Assembly: GCA_015295835.1 (NCBI GenBank)
Contig: DVEG01000011.1
Coordinates: 62,001 to 126,000, forward strand
Length of the DNA: 64,000 nt
Source of the DNA: Oscillatoriaceae cyanobacterium M7585_C2015_266
GTDB lineage: Bacteria > Cyanobacteriota > Cyanobacteriia > Cyanobacteriales > Oscillatoriaceae
Direction of reading: 5' to 3'
Shown: one piece after another, positions 1 through 9,145 of the stretch
How the letters are laid out: each line of letters starts with the position of its first letter
Numbering within the stretch: position 1 is the stretch's first letter
The notes under the pieces: generated by a model
The model's database searches: none
Told to the model about the DNA's origin: nothing
Seen by the model: the letters and a program-made list of their open reading frames with translations, nothing else
Translations under genes and position numbers: made by a program

Positions 1-107
1 GGCAACAGTTGGAACGGGCGTGTGATCAGCTTTTGGCTAATCCGGTGATCGAAAATTATCGGTTTGATTTAAAGGAGATGACAACGGCAAGTAAAGCCGA
101 TGTTTAG
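1..107 (+). CDS. purS: Phosphoribosylformylglycinamidine synthase subunit PurS, C-terminal end
   Basis: The window opens inside this gene. The frame starting at base 3 reads QQLERACDQLLANPVIENYR and continues to a TAG at 105-107, leaving 34 residues. The CxxLLANPVIE(N/D)YRF block is the characteristic C-terminus of PurS, the small structural subunit that bridges PurQ and PurL in purine synthesis step 4 (FGAR to FGAM). The 60-base gap to purQ on the same strand is the usual purSQ operon order. The 5' part lies outside the window. The call is secure from the tail sequence plus the neighbour. Confidence 0.9.
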   Translation, partial: QQLERACDQLLANPVIENYRFDLKEMTTASKADV

Positions 108-167
108 CGCGGGCTTTGTTTTAAGTTTTGAAGAGCGGCTAAACAAGAAACGCTTCAGGAGAAAGAA

Positions 168-875
168 ATGAAATTTGGAATTGTTGTTTTTCCTGGTTCT
201 AATTGCGATCGCGATGTAGCGTGGGTAACGCAAGGAATTTTGAAGCAACCAACGCGGATGATCTGGCATCAGGAAACAGATATTTCCGATATTGATGTCG
301 TGGTGCTTCCAGGCGGGTTCAGCTATGGGGATTACTTGCGCTGCGGGGCGCTCGCTCGCTTTTCCCCAGTAATGCAAGCAGTGGTGAAACACGCGCAAAA
401 TGGCAAATTCGTCTTGGGCATTTGTAACGGATTTCAGGTACTGACAGAAGCGGGATTGCTGCCCGGAGCCCTAATACGTAACCGTGACTTGCACTTTATT
501 TGCGATCGCGTTACCCTGAAGAGCGAGCGTACCGATTTACCTTGGACATCTGCTTACTCTTGTGGACAAATTATTACCCTCCCCATCGCCCACGGAGAAG
601 GCCGCTATTACGCAGACGAAAATACTTTAGCTCACCTCGAAAATAATAGGCAAGTAGTATTTCGCTATTGTACTCCAACAGGTGAGGTGAGCGAGGCAGG
701 CAACCCCAATGGTTCATTAAATAATATAGCCGGCATTTGCAATCAACAAGGAAATGTCATCGGAATGATGCCCCACCCAGAGCGAGCATCCGATCCCCTA
801 TTGGGCAGTACAGATGGAATAAAATTATTTGAAGGAATAATAGCCGCCACCAGCTTAGTAGCAGCGGCGCGGTAG
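168..875 (+). CDS. purQ: Phosphoribosylformylglycinamidine synthase, glutaminase subunit PurQ
   Basis: This 235-residue class I glutamine amidotransferase supplies ammonia to PurL for conversion of FGAR to FGAM in the cytoplasmic purine pathway. The nucleophile Cys86 sits in GICNGFQ, and the rest of the triad is His203 and Glu205 in MPHPE. The N-terminal PGSNCDRD and [13 protein letters not shown] blocks are standard PurQ. The length matches the stand-alone bacterial subunit. The ATG follows an AGGAG ribosome-binding site eight bases upstream. It lies 60 bases after purS and is presumably co-transcribed; purL is not in the window. Confidence 0.97.
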   Translation: MKFGIVVFPGSNCDRDVAWVTQGILKQPTRMIWHQETDISDIDVVVLPGGFSYGDYLRCGALARFSPVMQAVVKHAQNGKFVLGICNGFQVLTEAGLLPGALIRNRDLHFICDRVTLKSERTDLPWTSAYSCGQIITLPIAHGEGRYYADENTLAHLENNRQVVFRYCTPTGEVSEAGNPNGSLNNIAGICNQQGNVIGMMPHPERASDPLLGSTDGIKLFEGIIAATSLVAAAR

Positions 876-945
876 GCAAGCAATTCTCAAATAATTACCA
901 CCCTGTTTATATAACCAAACAAAAGCAGTACAAGAGCAAGCAATT

Positions 946-978
946 CAGCAAAGCTGACGCTACGCAAACGCTTCGCCG
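946..978. repeat. Small interspersed palindromic repeat, copy 1
   Basis: The core reads CAGCAAAGCTGACGCTACGC followed by AAACGC. CAGC and GCTG form a small hairpin around AAA, and a GC-rich tail follows. Related copies lie at 2062-2088 and, inverted, at 13411-13438. This copy lies in the gap between purQ and the next hydrolase gene. Confidence 0.55.
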
Positions 979-1094
979 TTAAAATTCAGGGCCAAAGGGG
1001 GACCAGAGAAAAACAAGACATAGCAGCAATCATCAAAGCAAGCATAATAAACACAAAAGAGCCAATAAAGTTTTGAAAACTTGATAAAACAACC

Positions 1095-1991
1095 GTGACA
1101 GCACAACAACTAAAACCGATAAAAAACTTTGAAAAGCTCAACTGGAACTGGCGCAGCCACAAAATACAGTACACCGTCAAAGGTGTTGGTAGCCCCATAG
1201 TGCTAATTCACGGCTTTGGTGCCTCAATTGGCCACTGGCGCCAAAATATTCCCGTGCTAGCAGCAGGCGGCTATCGAGTATTTGCACTGGATCTGTTGGG
1301 ATTTGGTGCCTCGGATAAACCCCCCCTAAATTACACCCTTGAACTGTGGGAAGAACTGCTTACCGACTTCTGGGCTGAACACATTCAGGAGCCAGCCATA
1401 TTTGTGGGTAACTCCATAGGTGCCTTGCTCAGTCTGATGTTAGTAGCTAATCATCCCCAAATCAGCGCCGGTGGCGTTTTGCTCAATTGTGCCGGTGGAC
1501 TCAATCACCGACCTGAAGAATTGAATCTACCGCTGCGTCTAGTGATGGGCATATTTACTCGGTTGGTCAATTCGCCAATAATAGGACAGTTTTTGTTTAA
1601 CCGCATTCGCCAGAAACACCGCATTCGTAATACTTTAAAACAGGTGTATCGTAATCATCAAGCCATCACCAACGAACTCGTTGATCTTCTCTACGAACCT
1701 TCCTGTGATCCCGGTGCCCAGAAAGTATTTGCCTCAATTCTCACAGCACCACCTGGTCCTAAACCGACAGAGTTATTGTCAAAAGTAAAGCGTCCGCTAC
1801 TGGTATTGTGGGGAGAGGATGATCCCTGGACCCCGATTAAAGGAGGAAAGATTTTTCAGGAACAGGCTGAAACTAAACCTATTCAGTTTGTTGCCATACC
1901 CAATACTGGGCACTGTCCCCACGACGAACGACCGGAAGTTGTCAATTCACTGATTTTAAATTGGCTGGAGAATTTGCCTACTTTCTGCTAG
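1095..1991 (+). CDS. Alpha/beta-fold hydrolase
   Basis: This 298-residue single-domain alpha/beta hydrolase starts at GTG; no in-frame ATG lies near. Visible elements are the oxyanion HGFGAS loop (residues 39-44), the nucleophile elbow GNSIG with Ser107, an acid in GEDDPW (Asp243 likely) and the catalytic His273 in NTGHCPHDE. The DLLGFGASDKP strand is typical of the cyanobacterial and plastid group that includes pheophytinase- and chlorophyll-dephytylase-like proteins. That relationship is from memory of the family, and the substrate cannot be told from sequence. No signal peptide is seen. It stands alone between purQ and gmd, with a terminator-like hairpin downstream. Confidence 0.85.
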   Translation: MTAQQLKPIKNFEKLNWNWRSHKIQYTVKGVGSPIVLIHGFGASIGHWRQNIPVLAAGGYRVFALDLLGFGASDKPPLNYTLELWEELLTDFWAEHIQEPAIFVGNSIGALLSLMLVANHPQISAGGVLLNCAGGLNHRPEELNLPLRLVMGIFTRLVNSPIIGQFLFNRIRQKHRIRNTLKQVYRNHQAITNELVDLLYEPSCDPGAQKVFASILTAPPGPKPTELLSKVKRPLLVLWGEDDPWTPIKGGKIFQEQAETKPIQFVAIPNTGHCPHDERPEVVNSLILNWLENLPTFC

Positions 1992-2061
1992 CGTATTTTT
2001 ATCATCGGTTTGGTATTTTTACTTATTTCTAAATACTGAAATAAGTATCTAACAAGCGATT

Positions 2062-2088
2062 TAGCAAAGCTGACGCTCTGCGAACGCA
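2062..2088. repeat. Small interspersed palindromic repeat, copy 2
   Basis: The sequence TAGCAAAGCTGACGCT followed by CTGCGAACGC matches copy 1 at 946-978 over the AGCAAAGCTGACGCT core. It lies between the hydrolase stop and the hairpin at 2100. Confidence 0.5.
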
Positions 2089-2099
2089 CTACAAACCGA

Positions 2100-2125
2100 A
2101 AAGGCACCCACTGGAGTGCTTTTTA
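2100..2125 (+). terminator. Rho-independent-type terminator after the hydrolase gene
   Basis: AAAGGCACCC, loop ACTG and GAGTGCTTTTT form a short stem (GCAC pairs with GTGC, one internal mismatch) followed directly by a T run. It lies about 110 bases after the hydrolase stop and before gmd. Confidence 0.55.
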
Positions 2126-2226
2126 ATTTTTTGTTTAGATTACCAAATTTATAGCCCCCAAAGTCGAGGTCTTTAGTAGCAGGTATTTCATCGCTAATCT
2201 AGTAATCAAGTTATAAAGTTAAAAAC

Positions 2227-3174
2227 ATGAAAAAAGCACTGATTTGTGGAATATCTGGGCAGGATGGAGCCTATCTGGCAAAATTACTACTGAGTAAAGG
2301 CTATATCGTCTGCGGGACTTCGCGGGATGCCGAAATTTCCTCATTCCGTAACCTATTACGCCTAGGCATCCGAGAAGAAGTGAAGTTAGAATCCATGTCA
2401 CTAACAGATTTTCGCAGTGTTTTACAGGTACTGACGAAAATTCAGCCCGATGAAGTTTATAATTTAGCCGGACAGAGTTCTGTAGGTTTATCTTTTGAGC
2501 AACCAGTCGAAACCCTGGAAAGTATCGCCACCGGCACGCTAAATTTACTAGAAGCTATTCGGTTTACAGGCGGTCATGTTAAACTTTATAACGCAGGCTC
2601 GAGTGAATGTTTTGGCGATACAGGCGATAAAGCAGCAGACGAAAACACACCCTTTCGCCCTAGAAGCCCCTACGCAGTCGCCAAAGCTGCTGCTTTTTGG
2701 GAAGTAGCTAATTATCGGGAAGCCTACGGTTTGTTTGCCTGTTCGGGCATTTTGTACAATCACGAATCACCATTACGTCCAGAACGATTTGTAACTCAAA
2801 AGATTGTAGCTGCAGCTTGCCGCATTGCTAGAGGTAGTAAAGAGAAGTTACACCTGGGGGATATTTCTGTTAAGCGAGACTGGGGGTGGGCACCGGAATA
2901 TGTAGAGGCGATGTATTTGATGTTACAACAGGAGCAGCCGGATGATTATGTGATCGCTACTGGCGAGAGCCATTCTTTAGAAGAATTTGTGGCAACGGCT
3001 TTTTCTTATGTAGGGCTAGATTGGCGCGAACATGTCGTTACTGATACCAGTTTATACAGACCTACGGATATTGCTTGCGGCAGAGGTAATTCAGCTAAGG
3101 CAAAGGAAAAGTTGGGATGGCAGGCGAAATACAAGATGCACGATGTAGTGCGGATGATGATAGAAGCAATTTAG
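2227..3174 (+). CDS. gmd: GDP-mannose 4,6-dehydratase
   Basis: This 315-residue extended short-chain dehydrogenase predicted to convert GDP-mannose to GDP-4-keto-6-deoxymannose, the precursor of GDP-fucose, GDP-rhamnose and related sugars of surface glycans. The N-terminal GISGQDGAYLAKLL is the NADP-binding Gly motif with the Gmd-type GQDG signature. Ser125/126 and Glu127 in AGSSECFG, with Tyr149 and Lys153 in SPYAVAK, form the catalytic set. SPLRPERFVTQKI and GDISVKRDWGWAPEYVEAM are Gmd-specific blocks. It is shorter than the roughly 370-residue enterobacterial enzyme but matches shorter cyanobacterial homologues. No partner synthase gene is adjacent. Confidence 0.92.
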   Translation: MKKALICGISGQDGAYLAKLLLSKGYIVCGTSRDAEISSFRNLLRLGIREEVKLESMSLTDFRSVLQVLTKIQPDEVYNLAGQSSVGLSFEQPVETLESIATGTLNLLEAIRFTGGHVKLYNAGSSECFGDTGDKAADENTPFRPRSPYAVAKAAAFWEVANYREAYGLFACSGILYNHESPLRPERFVTQKIVAAACRIARGSKEKLHLGDISVKRDWGWAPEYVEAMYLMLQQEQPDDYVIATGESHSLEEFVATAFSYVGLDWREHVVTDTSLYRPTDIACGRGNSAKAKEKLGWQAKYKMHDVVRMMIEAI

Positions 3175-3228
3175 GGAAATAATATTCTAATTTTTTCTAA
3201 TTTTTTTACTGCGATCGCATACCCTAAG

Positions 3229-3660
3229 CTAGGTAGTAGGTGTGCTGTTAAATACTTCTAATATCTGCCTGCAAAAATATTTCAGCTTTTCCCCCGCCGC
3301 TGGAGCTGGTTCGGCAGTACCGAAAAATTGCCAATTTTCTACCGTTGAAAATCGCCACTTTTTCCCTTGATGATCAAAGCCCGCAGCCTCTACCCCGATA
3401 GCTCGACGTTGGCCATCTAGGGGGTCTTCGTGAAAACGAATCTGAACCAGAATGCTCCGGCTTTGAAATAAACGGCTCCAGCCTGGAAAATGGAAGCCAA
3501 TGTCAATGGAATCGGGATCGACGAGTTCGCGGGTATGCGGATCATTCAGCCAGGGTTTGAGATCAGCTCTAATGTCAGGAAACTCAGACTTAATGAGATT
3601 GACTACTGCCGCAATCTTGCTGGCTACTTCAAAGTTTTTGACTTGTTCGGCTGCGTTCAC
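3229..3660 (-). CDS. Conserved cyanobacterial protein of unknown function
   Basis: This 143-residue soluble protein has no signal peptide or membrane segment. It reads as a real gene: mixed composition, an acidic N-terminal helix region, and conserved-looking blocks such as DIGFHFPGWSRLFQSR and VEAAGFDHQGKKWRFST. I do not recognise a named family or catalytic motif. It converges on gmd and is divergent from the small gene at 3867, with the palindromic element at 3808 in the shared upstream region. Protein existence is likely; function is unknown. Confidence 0.65.
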   Translation of the reverse strand: MNAAEQVKNFEVASKIAAVVNLIKSEFPDIRADLKPWLNDPHTRELVDPDSIDIGFHFPGWSRLFQSRSILVQIRFHEDPLDGQRRAIGVEAAGFDHQGKKWRFSTVENWQFFGTAEPAPAAGEKLKYFCRQILEVFNSTPTT

Positions 3661-3807
3661 TCCACAGACTCCTATTAACTTTCAATCTGATTGTGATCTA
3701 ATGGTTTGAGATGGGCAAACTGAAGTTTTTGATTTCAAGATAGCCCATATTTGCCCGCAAGCGAAGTAAGAGGCGAGCGCTGTGCGCGCGCTCCTTCGCC
3801 AGAGAGA

Positions 3808-3836
3808 AAACCCGGTTTTTTGAAACCGGGTTTTTC
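3808..3836. repeat. ACCCGGTTT hairpin repeat, copy 1
   Basis: AAACCCGGTTT, loop TTTG and AAACCGGGTTT form a perfect 11-bp stem followed by TT. It looks like a terminator, yet it lies between two divergently transcribed genes (3660 minus and 3867 plus), so nothing obvious ends here. Similar hairpins lie at 25952-25984 and 41999-42037. A GCGAGCGC octamer lies just upstream at 3773. Confidence 0.7.
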
Positions 3837-3866
3837 TACAACACTAGAATACCAGGAGTCAAACAA

Positions 3867-4253
3867 ATGGCCACCCCCTGTCACATTATTGTTGAAGGGA
3901 ATCCCGCAATCATCTACGCAAGTCGCAATGGCAGCCCAGATAAAGTTCGGCGCATCCTCAAACCATTTCTTGAGAAATTTTGGCAAGAGAGAGAAACCGC
4001 TGGTGAATACAGCGATACACCTGAGTGCTTAGTAGCTCAAATTATCGTTCGCTTTGGTTTTGAGATTTGTGAAGACGACTTTTCTAATTTAAAAGTGGGT
4101 TTGGCTTACAACCCAGACGTAGATTACCTATATCTGGTTACATCTGATCGCGTCGTTAGTGTTTGGGTGCCACAGGAAGAGTATCGTCAAAATCCCAGTT
4201 TGGGTATTAAAGGGTGCCGTCTATTAGAAGACGCAGGCTGGCGCGTCGAGTAG
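3867..4253 (+). CDS. Conserved hypothetical protein
   Basis: This 128-residue soluble acidic protein has no membrane segment. ATG 3867 has AGGAG at 3852-3856 upstream and starts MATPCHIIVEGNPAIIYASR. It is rich in conserved-looking aromatic and charged residues (FLEKFWQER, YNPDVDYLYLVTSD, GCRLLEDAGWRVE) but shows no catalytic motif I can name. It stands alone, divergent from the gene at 3229-3660 and converging on the large PAS/GAF gene. Confidence 0.6.
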   Translation: MATPCHIIVEGNPAIIYASRNGSPDKVRRILKPFLEKFWQERETAGEYSDTPECLVAQIIVRFGFEICEDDFSNLKVGLAYNPDVDYLYLVTSDRVVSVWVPQEEYRQNPSLGIKGCRLLEDAGWRVE

Positions 4254-4362
4254 CGCGGTTACCTTTGCATTTATTTAAGGGAGGAAGAGAAAATAAAGAG
4301 TGAGAGTTTTATCTAAATTCTCTCTTTTTAATTTTCATTCCACCCCTTTATTTAACAAAAAG

Positions 4363-6849
4363 TTAGGCCCTCGTATTTTCTTCTTTTACCTGAATATTTG
4401 CTGAGGATTCAGGTGCTGGCAAGACGCGAACCCGCGCAAATCTTAAACCGCTGACTCCTTGTAGTTGCTCCACCATACCGCACTCAATTTCGCTATCCAC
4501 CCAGCCTTCGCGAATGAGATAGCGCAGGTATTCTTGATACTCGTTCCACTCAGCGTCTGTGGAATAAACAATAGTTAGCATCCCAGGTTGAGTGATACGG
4601 GTTTGCGTTTGGGCATCAACCGCTTTGTCAATACGCTTTTTGACGATTTCATAGCGGGTGTCGCGAGTGCCCCTAACGTCAAAGAGTTTGTCGGTTTGTT
4701 CGTCGTGGAAAATGTCTACCGTTGAATCTTGAACTAAAACGAGATGGGTGACTTGCAACTGTGTACCGTACTCCTGTTGAATCCGAAAGGCAGTACGGGC
4801 ACAGTCGCAAACAGCACGCAATTGCTCGTAGCGCAAACTGTGCAGGTGGAAAAGGGTAAATTTGGGATCAATCGATGCACCGGCATAAATCATGTGATCG
4901 ATGCCGTCGGTGGATTCAATATCGCAGTAGTGGGAGGTGATTTTTTGCATACGAACTTGCCAGCGCTCCCAAGTCTCCCGTAGAAGGGTGTTGATTTTTT
5001 CAATTGTCTTATCATAGTGGGCGCGGGCAATGTAAACGCAGCCGTGTTCGTTGTTGCAGCTTTTTCGGTATGTCTCGACGGCGGCGAGGGCTTCTGGGCT
5101 ACACTCGCTGAAGTAGTCAAAGTAGATTTCTATATTTTGCTTGAGATATTGAATCGCTGTTACTTCGGCATCGACTGTTACTTGTTCTTGCAGTTTTTGG
5201 TAGTATTCGAGTAAGTCGAGCCGCTGTTGTTCGCCAAAGGCGGTTTCTTGAGATTGACAAACGGCTTCTACTACTGCGATCGCTAGCCGAAATTGTTCTA
5301 GTAAATCCGCTTGAATTGCTCGGTTGCGCTCTTCTGAAGAACCTCTTATGTCGGAAATGCCGTAAAGCGGATAAACGTCAGTAAAGACTATGGGTTCCGG
5401 CGGCAATCCCCAACTGCGCCTCTCCGCTTCCTGTAAAAACCGCCACTCTACAGATGGATGAATGTTGTGTAGGGTAGTCACCCGTTGCTGAATCGCTTGC
5501 CGCAGGGCGGCTATGAAGGCGGGAATCAGCGCTTCTGCGTGCTTGCAGTCTACACCGGTAAAGTTGTGCGGGCGCTCGCTCGTCAACCCTACTAGCCCTG
5601 CCAGTTGCCCCGTTACTGACTTCCCTTCCACTGTTTTTACTACTAGCGGAATCAATAACATCGAACGGACTCCCTTTTCTAAAAGCATCCGTTCGCAATC
5701 GGTTTGACAATCTAAGCTCAAATCTGGAACGTTCCAAACTTGATTAGCTTTTGCCGCCCGCAGAAAGTGAGAACCATTTAGGGCTTGCATTGAGAAAACA
5801 ACGGGGCGCAAGTCTCCGCTGTTGTTCCCGAAAAATAATTGCGCCTGCTCCCGTTCTGAACTTAAGATTAGTGTGTTCTGGGCGCGAAACAGCGCTCGCA
5901 ATCTTCGGTTCACTTGCACAAATTTATCGGGTCTCAAAATTGATTCCCGCTGGATCAATAACTGCGTCAGCCGCCGCATCGTCTCCTGCCCCGTCACGTC
6001 GAATCCCTCTAGCAGCAGCCACCCTTCTATCCGATAATTGTCTAATCGCAGTCGCTCTTCTAAAACTGACAACTGACTTGCCACTACGCAAATAACATCT
6101 AAATGTTCCGGTTTTCTTTCTGCTGCTGATAGCTGGTGTAGTTTCAAATCGGCAAACTCGTCAATTTTTGGATCTATTCGGGAAACTTGCAGCTGATCCG
6201 AATCCAACCAGAACTCTATATAGCGCGGCTCTCGATACAACGGGCTGTGCAGAGAAATCGTCAACGGCTCATCCAGCAGTCGTAACTCCCGCAAATCTAT
6301 CCGATATAAATCCCTTAGAACTATATGCAAAAGGTGACGTCGATACAAGCGTTCTGCAGTTGCTTCGCTAATATCTGGAAACAGTTCCTGCAGCCTTATT
6401 CCCTTATGTGTACTATCAGCTCCTGTCGGCTCTCCAGCCAAAATGGGCGCTTCTATACCCGTCAGGCGGCAAAAAGCTTCATTGGCATATCGAAGGCGAA
6501 AAGTCTGCGGCTCAATCACTGCCATCAGCAGCCGCGTTGAGCGCTGAAAACAACTTAGCCAGTCTAGCTCTTGTCTCCAGGCTTGCAGCCCCTCGATTTT
6601 TTCTGAAGGTACTTGCACCGCTAACGTTTGTAACATTTGAGTAATATCTGAATGACCCATTTCAATTTCCTGGTTACCGATCTCACCCTGTGGCAGTTGA
6701 CTTGCACCCTGATTGTTATCTTCACCGTCGATTGGCTTGCTAAGATGCACTGCTCTGCATCCAGAAGCAATTAAGCTAAATAGTTCTTCTCCACAGAAAG
6801 TAGCTTTCTTTAGTAGCGTAACAAAAGTTTGTCTGACGGCGGGCAACAT
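4363..6849 (-). CDS. Large PAS/GAF-domain sensor-like protein without a recognisable output domain
   Basis: This 828-residue protein starts at ATG 6849, preceded by an AGAGG site. An internal ATG at 6660 (residue 64) also has an AGGAA site and could be the true start. A PAS-like segment lies at about residues 95-165 (LRYANEAFCRLTGIEA). A GAF-like segment lies at about 300-450 (RRLRALFRAQNTLILSSERE, then VRSMLLIPLVV and AGLVGLTS). The last 350 residues hold helical, charged sequence with YFDYFSECSPEALAAVETYRK, but I see no HisKA, HATPase, GGDEF, EAL or helix-turn-helix motif. It is probably a cytoplasmic signal-sensing scaffold. It is monocistronic with a long upstream gap. Confidence 0.6.
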   Translation of the reverse strand: MLPAVRQTFVTLLKKATFCGEELFSLIASGCRAVHLSKPIDGEDNNQGASQLPQGEIGNQEIEMGHSDITQMLQTLAVQVPSEKIEGLQAWRQELDWLSCFQRSTRLLMAVIEPQTFRLRYANEAFCRLTGIEAPILAGEPTGADSTHKGIRLQELFPDISEATAERLYRRHLLHIVLRDLYRIDLRELRLLDEPLTISLHSPLYREPRYIEFWLDSDQLQVSRIDPKIDEFADLKLHQLSAAERKPEHLDVICVVASQLSVLEERLRLDNYRIEGWLLLEGFDVTGQETMRRLTQLLIQRESILRPDKFVQVNRRLRALFRAQNTLILSSEREQAQLFFGNNSGDLRPVVFSMQALNGSHFLRAAKANQVWNVPDLSLDCQTDCERMLLEKGVRSMLLIPLVVKTVEGKSVTGQLAGLVGLTSERPHNFTGVDCKHAEALIPAFIAALRQAIQQRVTTLHNIHPSVEWRFLQEAERRSWGLPPEPIVFTDVYPLYGISDIRGSSEERNRAIQADLLEQFRLAIAVVEAVCQSQETAFGEQQRLDLLEYYQKLQEQVTVDAEVTAIQYLKQNIEIYFDYFSECSPEALAAVETYRKSCNNEHGCVYIARAHYDKTIEKINTLLRETWERWQVRMQKITSHYCDIESTDGIDHMIYAGASIDPKFTLFHLHSLRYEQLRAVCDCARTAFRIQQEYGTQLQVTHLVLVQDSTVDIFHDEQTDKLFDVRGTRDTRYEIVKKRIDKAVDAQTQTRITQPGMLTIVYSTDAEWNEYQEYLRYLIREGWVDSEIECGMVEQLQGVSGLRFARVRVLPAPESSANIQVKEENTRA

Positions 6850-7513
6850 AATGCCTCTTGCACCCCTAAATAATTATATCCTGGCATTTTTCCCTCGCCT
6901 GATATATCTGCTAAGCCACACCTGCAAGGAAAATAAACGCTAAAACTTTTTTCTGAGTTCCTGAAATAGTCTTAACTAATTTCTCTTATGGTATATTAAT
7001 CTTCCTTCCCTCCCATTATCTGAAAGAATTGCTTAGGTACAAATTGTCTCACCTGTAACTGTAGAGGTAGGTAATTTTTTATTGATGGTGTCTTTCCAGA
7101 AAAGTATTATCTGCTAGAAAATTACCTTTTACACATGCTTACGAGGAGCCGGCAAACACATACTTTTTTATAATAATTTTTTGAAACTTTTGCATAAAAA
7201 AGTGTTGGCAGCAAATAGCAATAAGCGTAGAGAGTAATGCGCTTACACTTTCGCTTTTATTTTCGCTTTTACTTTACTGGTGAGGGCAGAAAGTCCACTT
7301 TTGTCTGCTTTTTTCAAAAAATCTCTTTAGCTATCTTTACAGTAGATAGGCAGAAACAAAAAACCCACCCTTTTTATGCTATCATAGGTGAGGGCAAAAA
7401 AACTCCTCCCGATAGAAAAACTGCAATATGGACACGCCACTTCCCTGGAAGCCTACTCTAACTATATAATTTTTAATTTAACTGGAAATGCGTTAACGAA
7501 AACCAATAAATAC
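6850..7513. other. 664-base intergenic region upstream of ffh
   Basis: This A+T-rich gap separates two divergent genes. It contains two copies of the decamer GGTGAGGGCA (near 7282 and 7388) and a doubled TTTCGCTTTTA (near 7249 and 7261). An open frame continues upstream from ffh (from 7388), but it is low complexity and looks non-coding. I see no convincing RNA gene or strong promoter. Confidence 0.4.
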
Positions 7514-8968
7514 ATGTTTGAAGCACTCGCCGAACGCTTAGAAGCAGCCTGGAAAAAATTAAGAGGTCAGGACAAAATTTCCCATTCTAACATCCAAGAG
7601 GCTTTGCGAGAGGTCCGCCGCGCCCTTTTAGAAGCCGATGTCAACCTCCTGGTGGTTAAAGAATTTATCGCTGAGGTAGAAACCAAGGCGCAGGGGGCTG
7701 AGGTGATTGCTGGCGTCAGCCCTGCCCAGCAGTTGATCAAGATAGTTTATGACGAGCTAGTGCGGGTGATGGGGGAAACTAACGTTCCCCTAAATACAGC
7801 ACCCAACCCTCCGACTATAGTGCTGATGGCTGGTTTACAAGGCACCGGGAAAACGACAGCCGCTGCTAAGTTAGCCCTGCACTTGCGCAAACAAAATCGC
7901 AGTGCTTTGTTGGTGGCAACAGATATCTATCGCCCAGCAGCGATCGACCAGTTAGTAACTCTGGGTAAGCAAATTGATGTGCCAGTGTTTGAAATGGGAA
8001 CTGATGTCGATCCAGTAGAGATAGCGCGTCGGGGGATAGAACGAGCAAAAGAACTGGGGGTCGATACAGCGATCGTCGATACAGCGGGTCGTCTTCAGAT
8101 CGACCAAGAAATGATGGCTGAGTTGGCTAGAATTAAGCAGGCGATTCAACCCCACGAAACTCTGCTGGTGGTAGACGCCATGACTGGCCAAGAGGCGGCA
8201 AATCTCACCCGCACTTTCCATGAACAAATCGGCATCACTGGAGCAATTCTCACTAAGTTGGATGGTGACAGCCGAGGCGGTGCGGCACTGTCGGTGCGGC
8301 GGATTTCAGGTGCACCGATTAAGTTTGTCGGCGTCGGGGAAAAGGTGGAAGCGCTGCAACCTTTTTATCCAGACCGTATGGCCTCCAGGATTTTAGGGAT
8401 GGGAGATGTCCTCACTTTAGTGGAGAAGGCGGCTGAGGAAGTAAATCTCGCTGATGCCGAGAAGATGCAACAAAAAATTCTCTCGGCAAAATTTGATTTC
8501 ACTGATTTTCTTAAGCAGACGCGGCTGATGAAGAATATGGGGTCCCTGGGCGGGATTTTAAAACTAATTCCAGGGATGAATAAGCTTAAGGAAGAAGATC
8601 TGCAAAAAGGAGAGGCAAAGCTAAAGCAGGCTGAGGCGATGATTAATTCTATGACTGAGGAAGAACGGCGCAATCCAGATTTGCTTGCTTCTTCTCCATC
8701 AAGGCGGCGAAGAATAGCTCGCGGTTCGGGTTACAGTGAGGCGGATGTCCTTCAGTTGGTGAGCGATTTCACGAAAATGCGATCGCTTATGCAGCAAATG
8801 AGTCGGGGACAGTTGCCAATGCCTGGAATGCCGGGAATGCCCGGTATGCTTGGCTCCCCAATGGGCAGCTTTCGCGGCTCCCCTCCGGGTTGGCGAGGTT
8901 ATCAGGGAGGCCCCCCCCAGAAGAAAAAGAAAAAAGAAAAAAAGAAGAAAGGCTTTGGTACTCTTTAG
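7514..8968 (+). CDS. ffh: Signal recognition particle protein Ffh (SRP54)
   Basis: This 484-residue SRP GTPase binds SRP RNA and signal peptides and delivers ribosomes to FtsY at the membrane. I chose ATG 7514 (MFEALAERLEAAWKKL), the canonical Ffh N-terminus, over the longer frame from 7388. The N domain spans about 1-95, and the G domain has GLQGTGKTT with Lys113, the later DTAGR and TKLDGDSRGGA. The M domain has Met-rich helices and ends in a MPGMPGMPGM-type stretch with a Lys-rich KKKKKKEKKKK tail and final GFGTL. rpsP and khpA follow on the same strand, a common cyanobacterial order. The SRP RNA gene is not in the window. Confidence 0.97.
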   Translation: MFEALAERLEAAWKKLRGQDKISHSNIQEALREVRRALLEADVNLLVVKEFIAEVETKAQGAEVIAGVSPAQQLIKIVYDELVRVMGETNVPLNTAPNPPTIVLMAGLQGTGKTTAAAKLALHLRKQNRSALLVATDIYRPAAIDQLVTLGKQIDVPVFEMGTDVDPVEIARRGIERAKELGVDTAIVDTAGRLQIDQEMMAELARIKQAIQPHETLLVVDAMTGQEAANLTRTFHEQIGITGAILTKLDGDSRGGAALSVRRISGAPIKFVGVGEKVEALQPFYPDRMASRILGMGDVLTLVEKAAEEVNLADAEKMQQKILSAKFDFTDFLKQTRLMKNMGSLGGILKLIPGMNKLKEEDLQKGEAKLKQAEAMINSMTEEERRNPDLLASSPSRRRRIARGSGYSEADVLQLVSDFTKMRSLMQQMSRGQLPMPGMPGMPGMLGSPMGSFRGSPPGWRGYQGGPPQKKKKKEKKKKGFGTL

Positions 8969-9115
8969 TAAATGTATTAGGATACATAGACTTTCTCAGC
9001 AATATATGTTATACTTTTCCCAGTTTTTCATCTGCAGGAACTGGAAATGCTCCCTATTGAGGGAATGTAAATCGGGCTGTTAAGATTTCTTTAAAGCTAG
9101 ACAAGGTAGGTAGTT

Positions 9116-9121
9116 TATAAT
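9116..9121 (+). promoter_or_regulatory. Candidate -10 element for rpsP
   Basis: A perfect TATAAT lies 24 bases before the rpsP ATG in the 177-base gap after ffh, followed by a TAGGAG ribosome-binding site. No clear -35 box is seen, so this is tentative; read-through from ffh is the alternative. Confidence 0.35.
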
Positions 9122-9145
9122 CCTAATAGGAGTTACGGCAGTAAA

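Noticed and set aside
7388..7513. Longer N-terminus for Ffh starting at 7388
   Set aside because: The extra 42 residues are unlike any Ffh, and ATG 7514 gives the family-typical MFEALAERL start.
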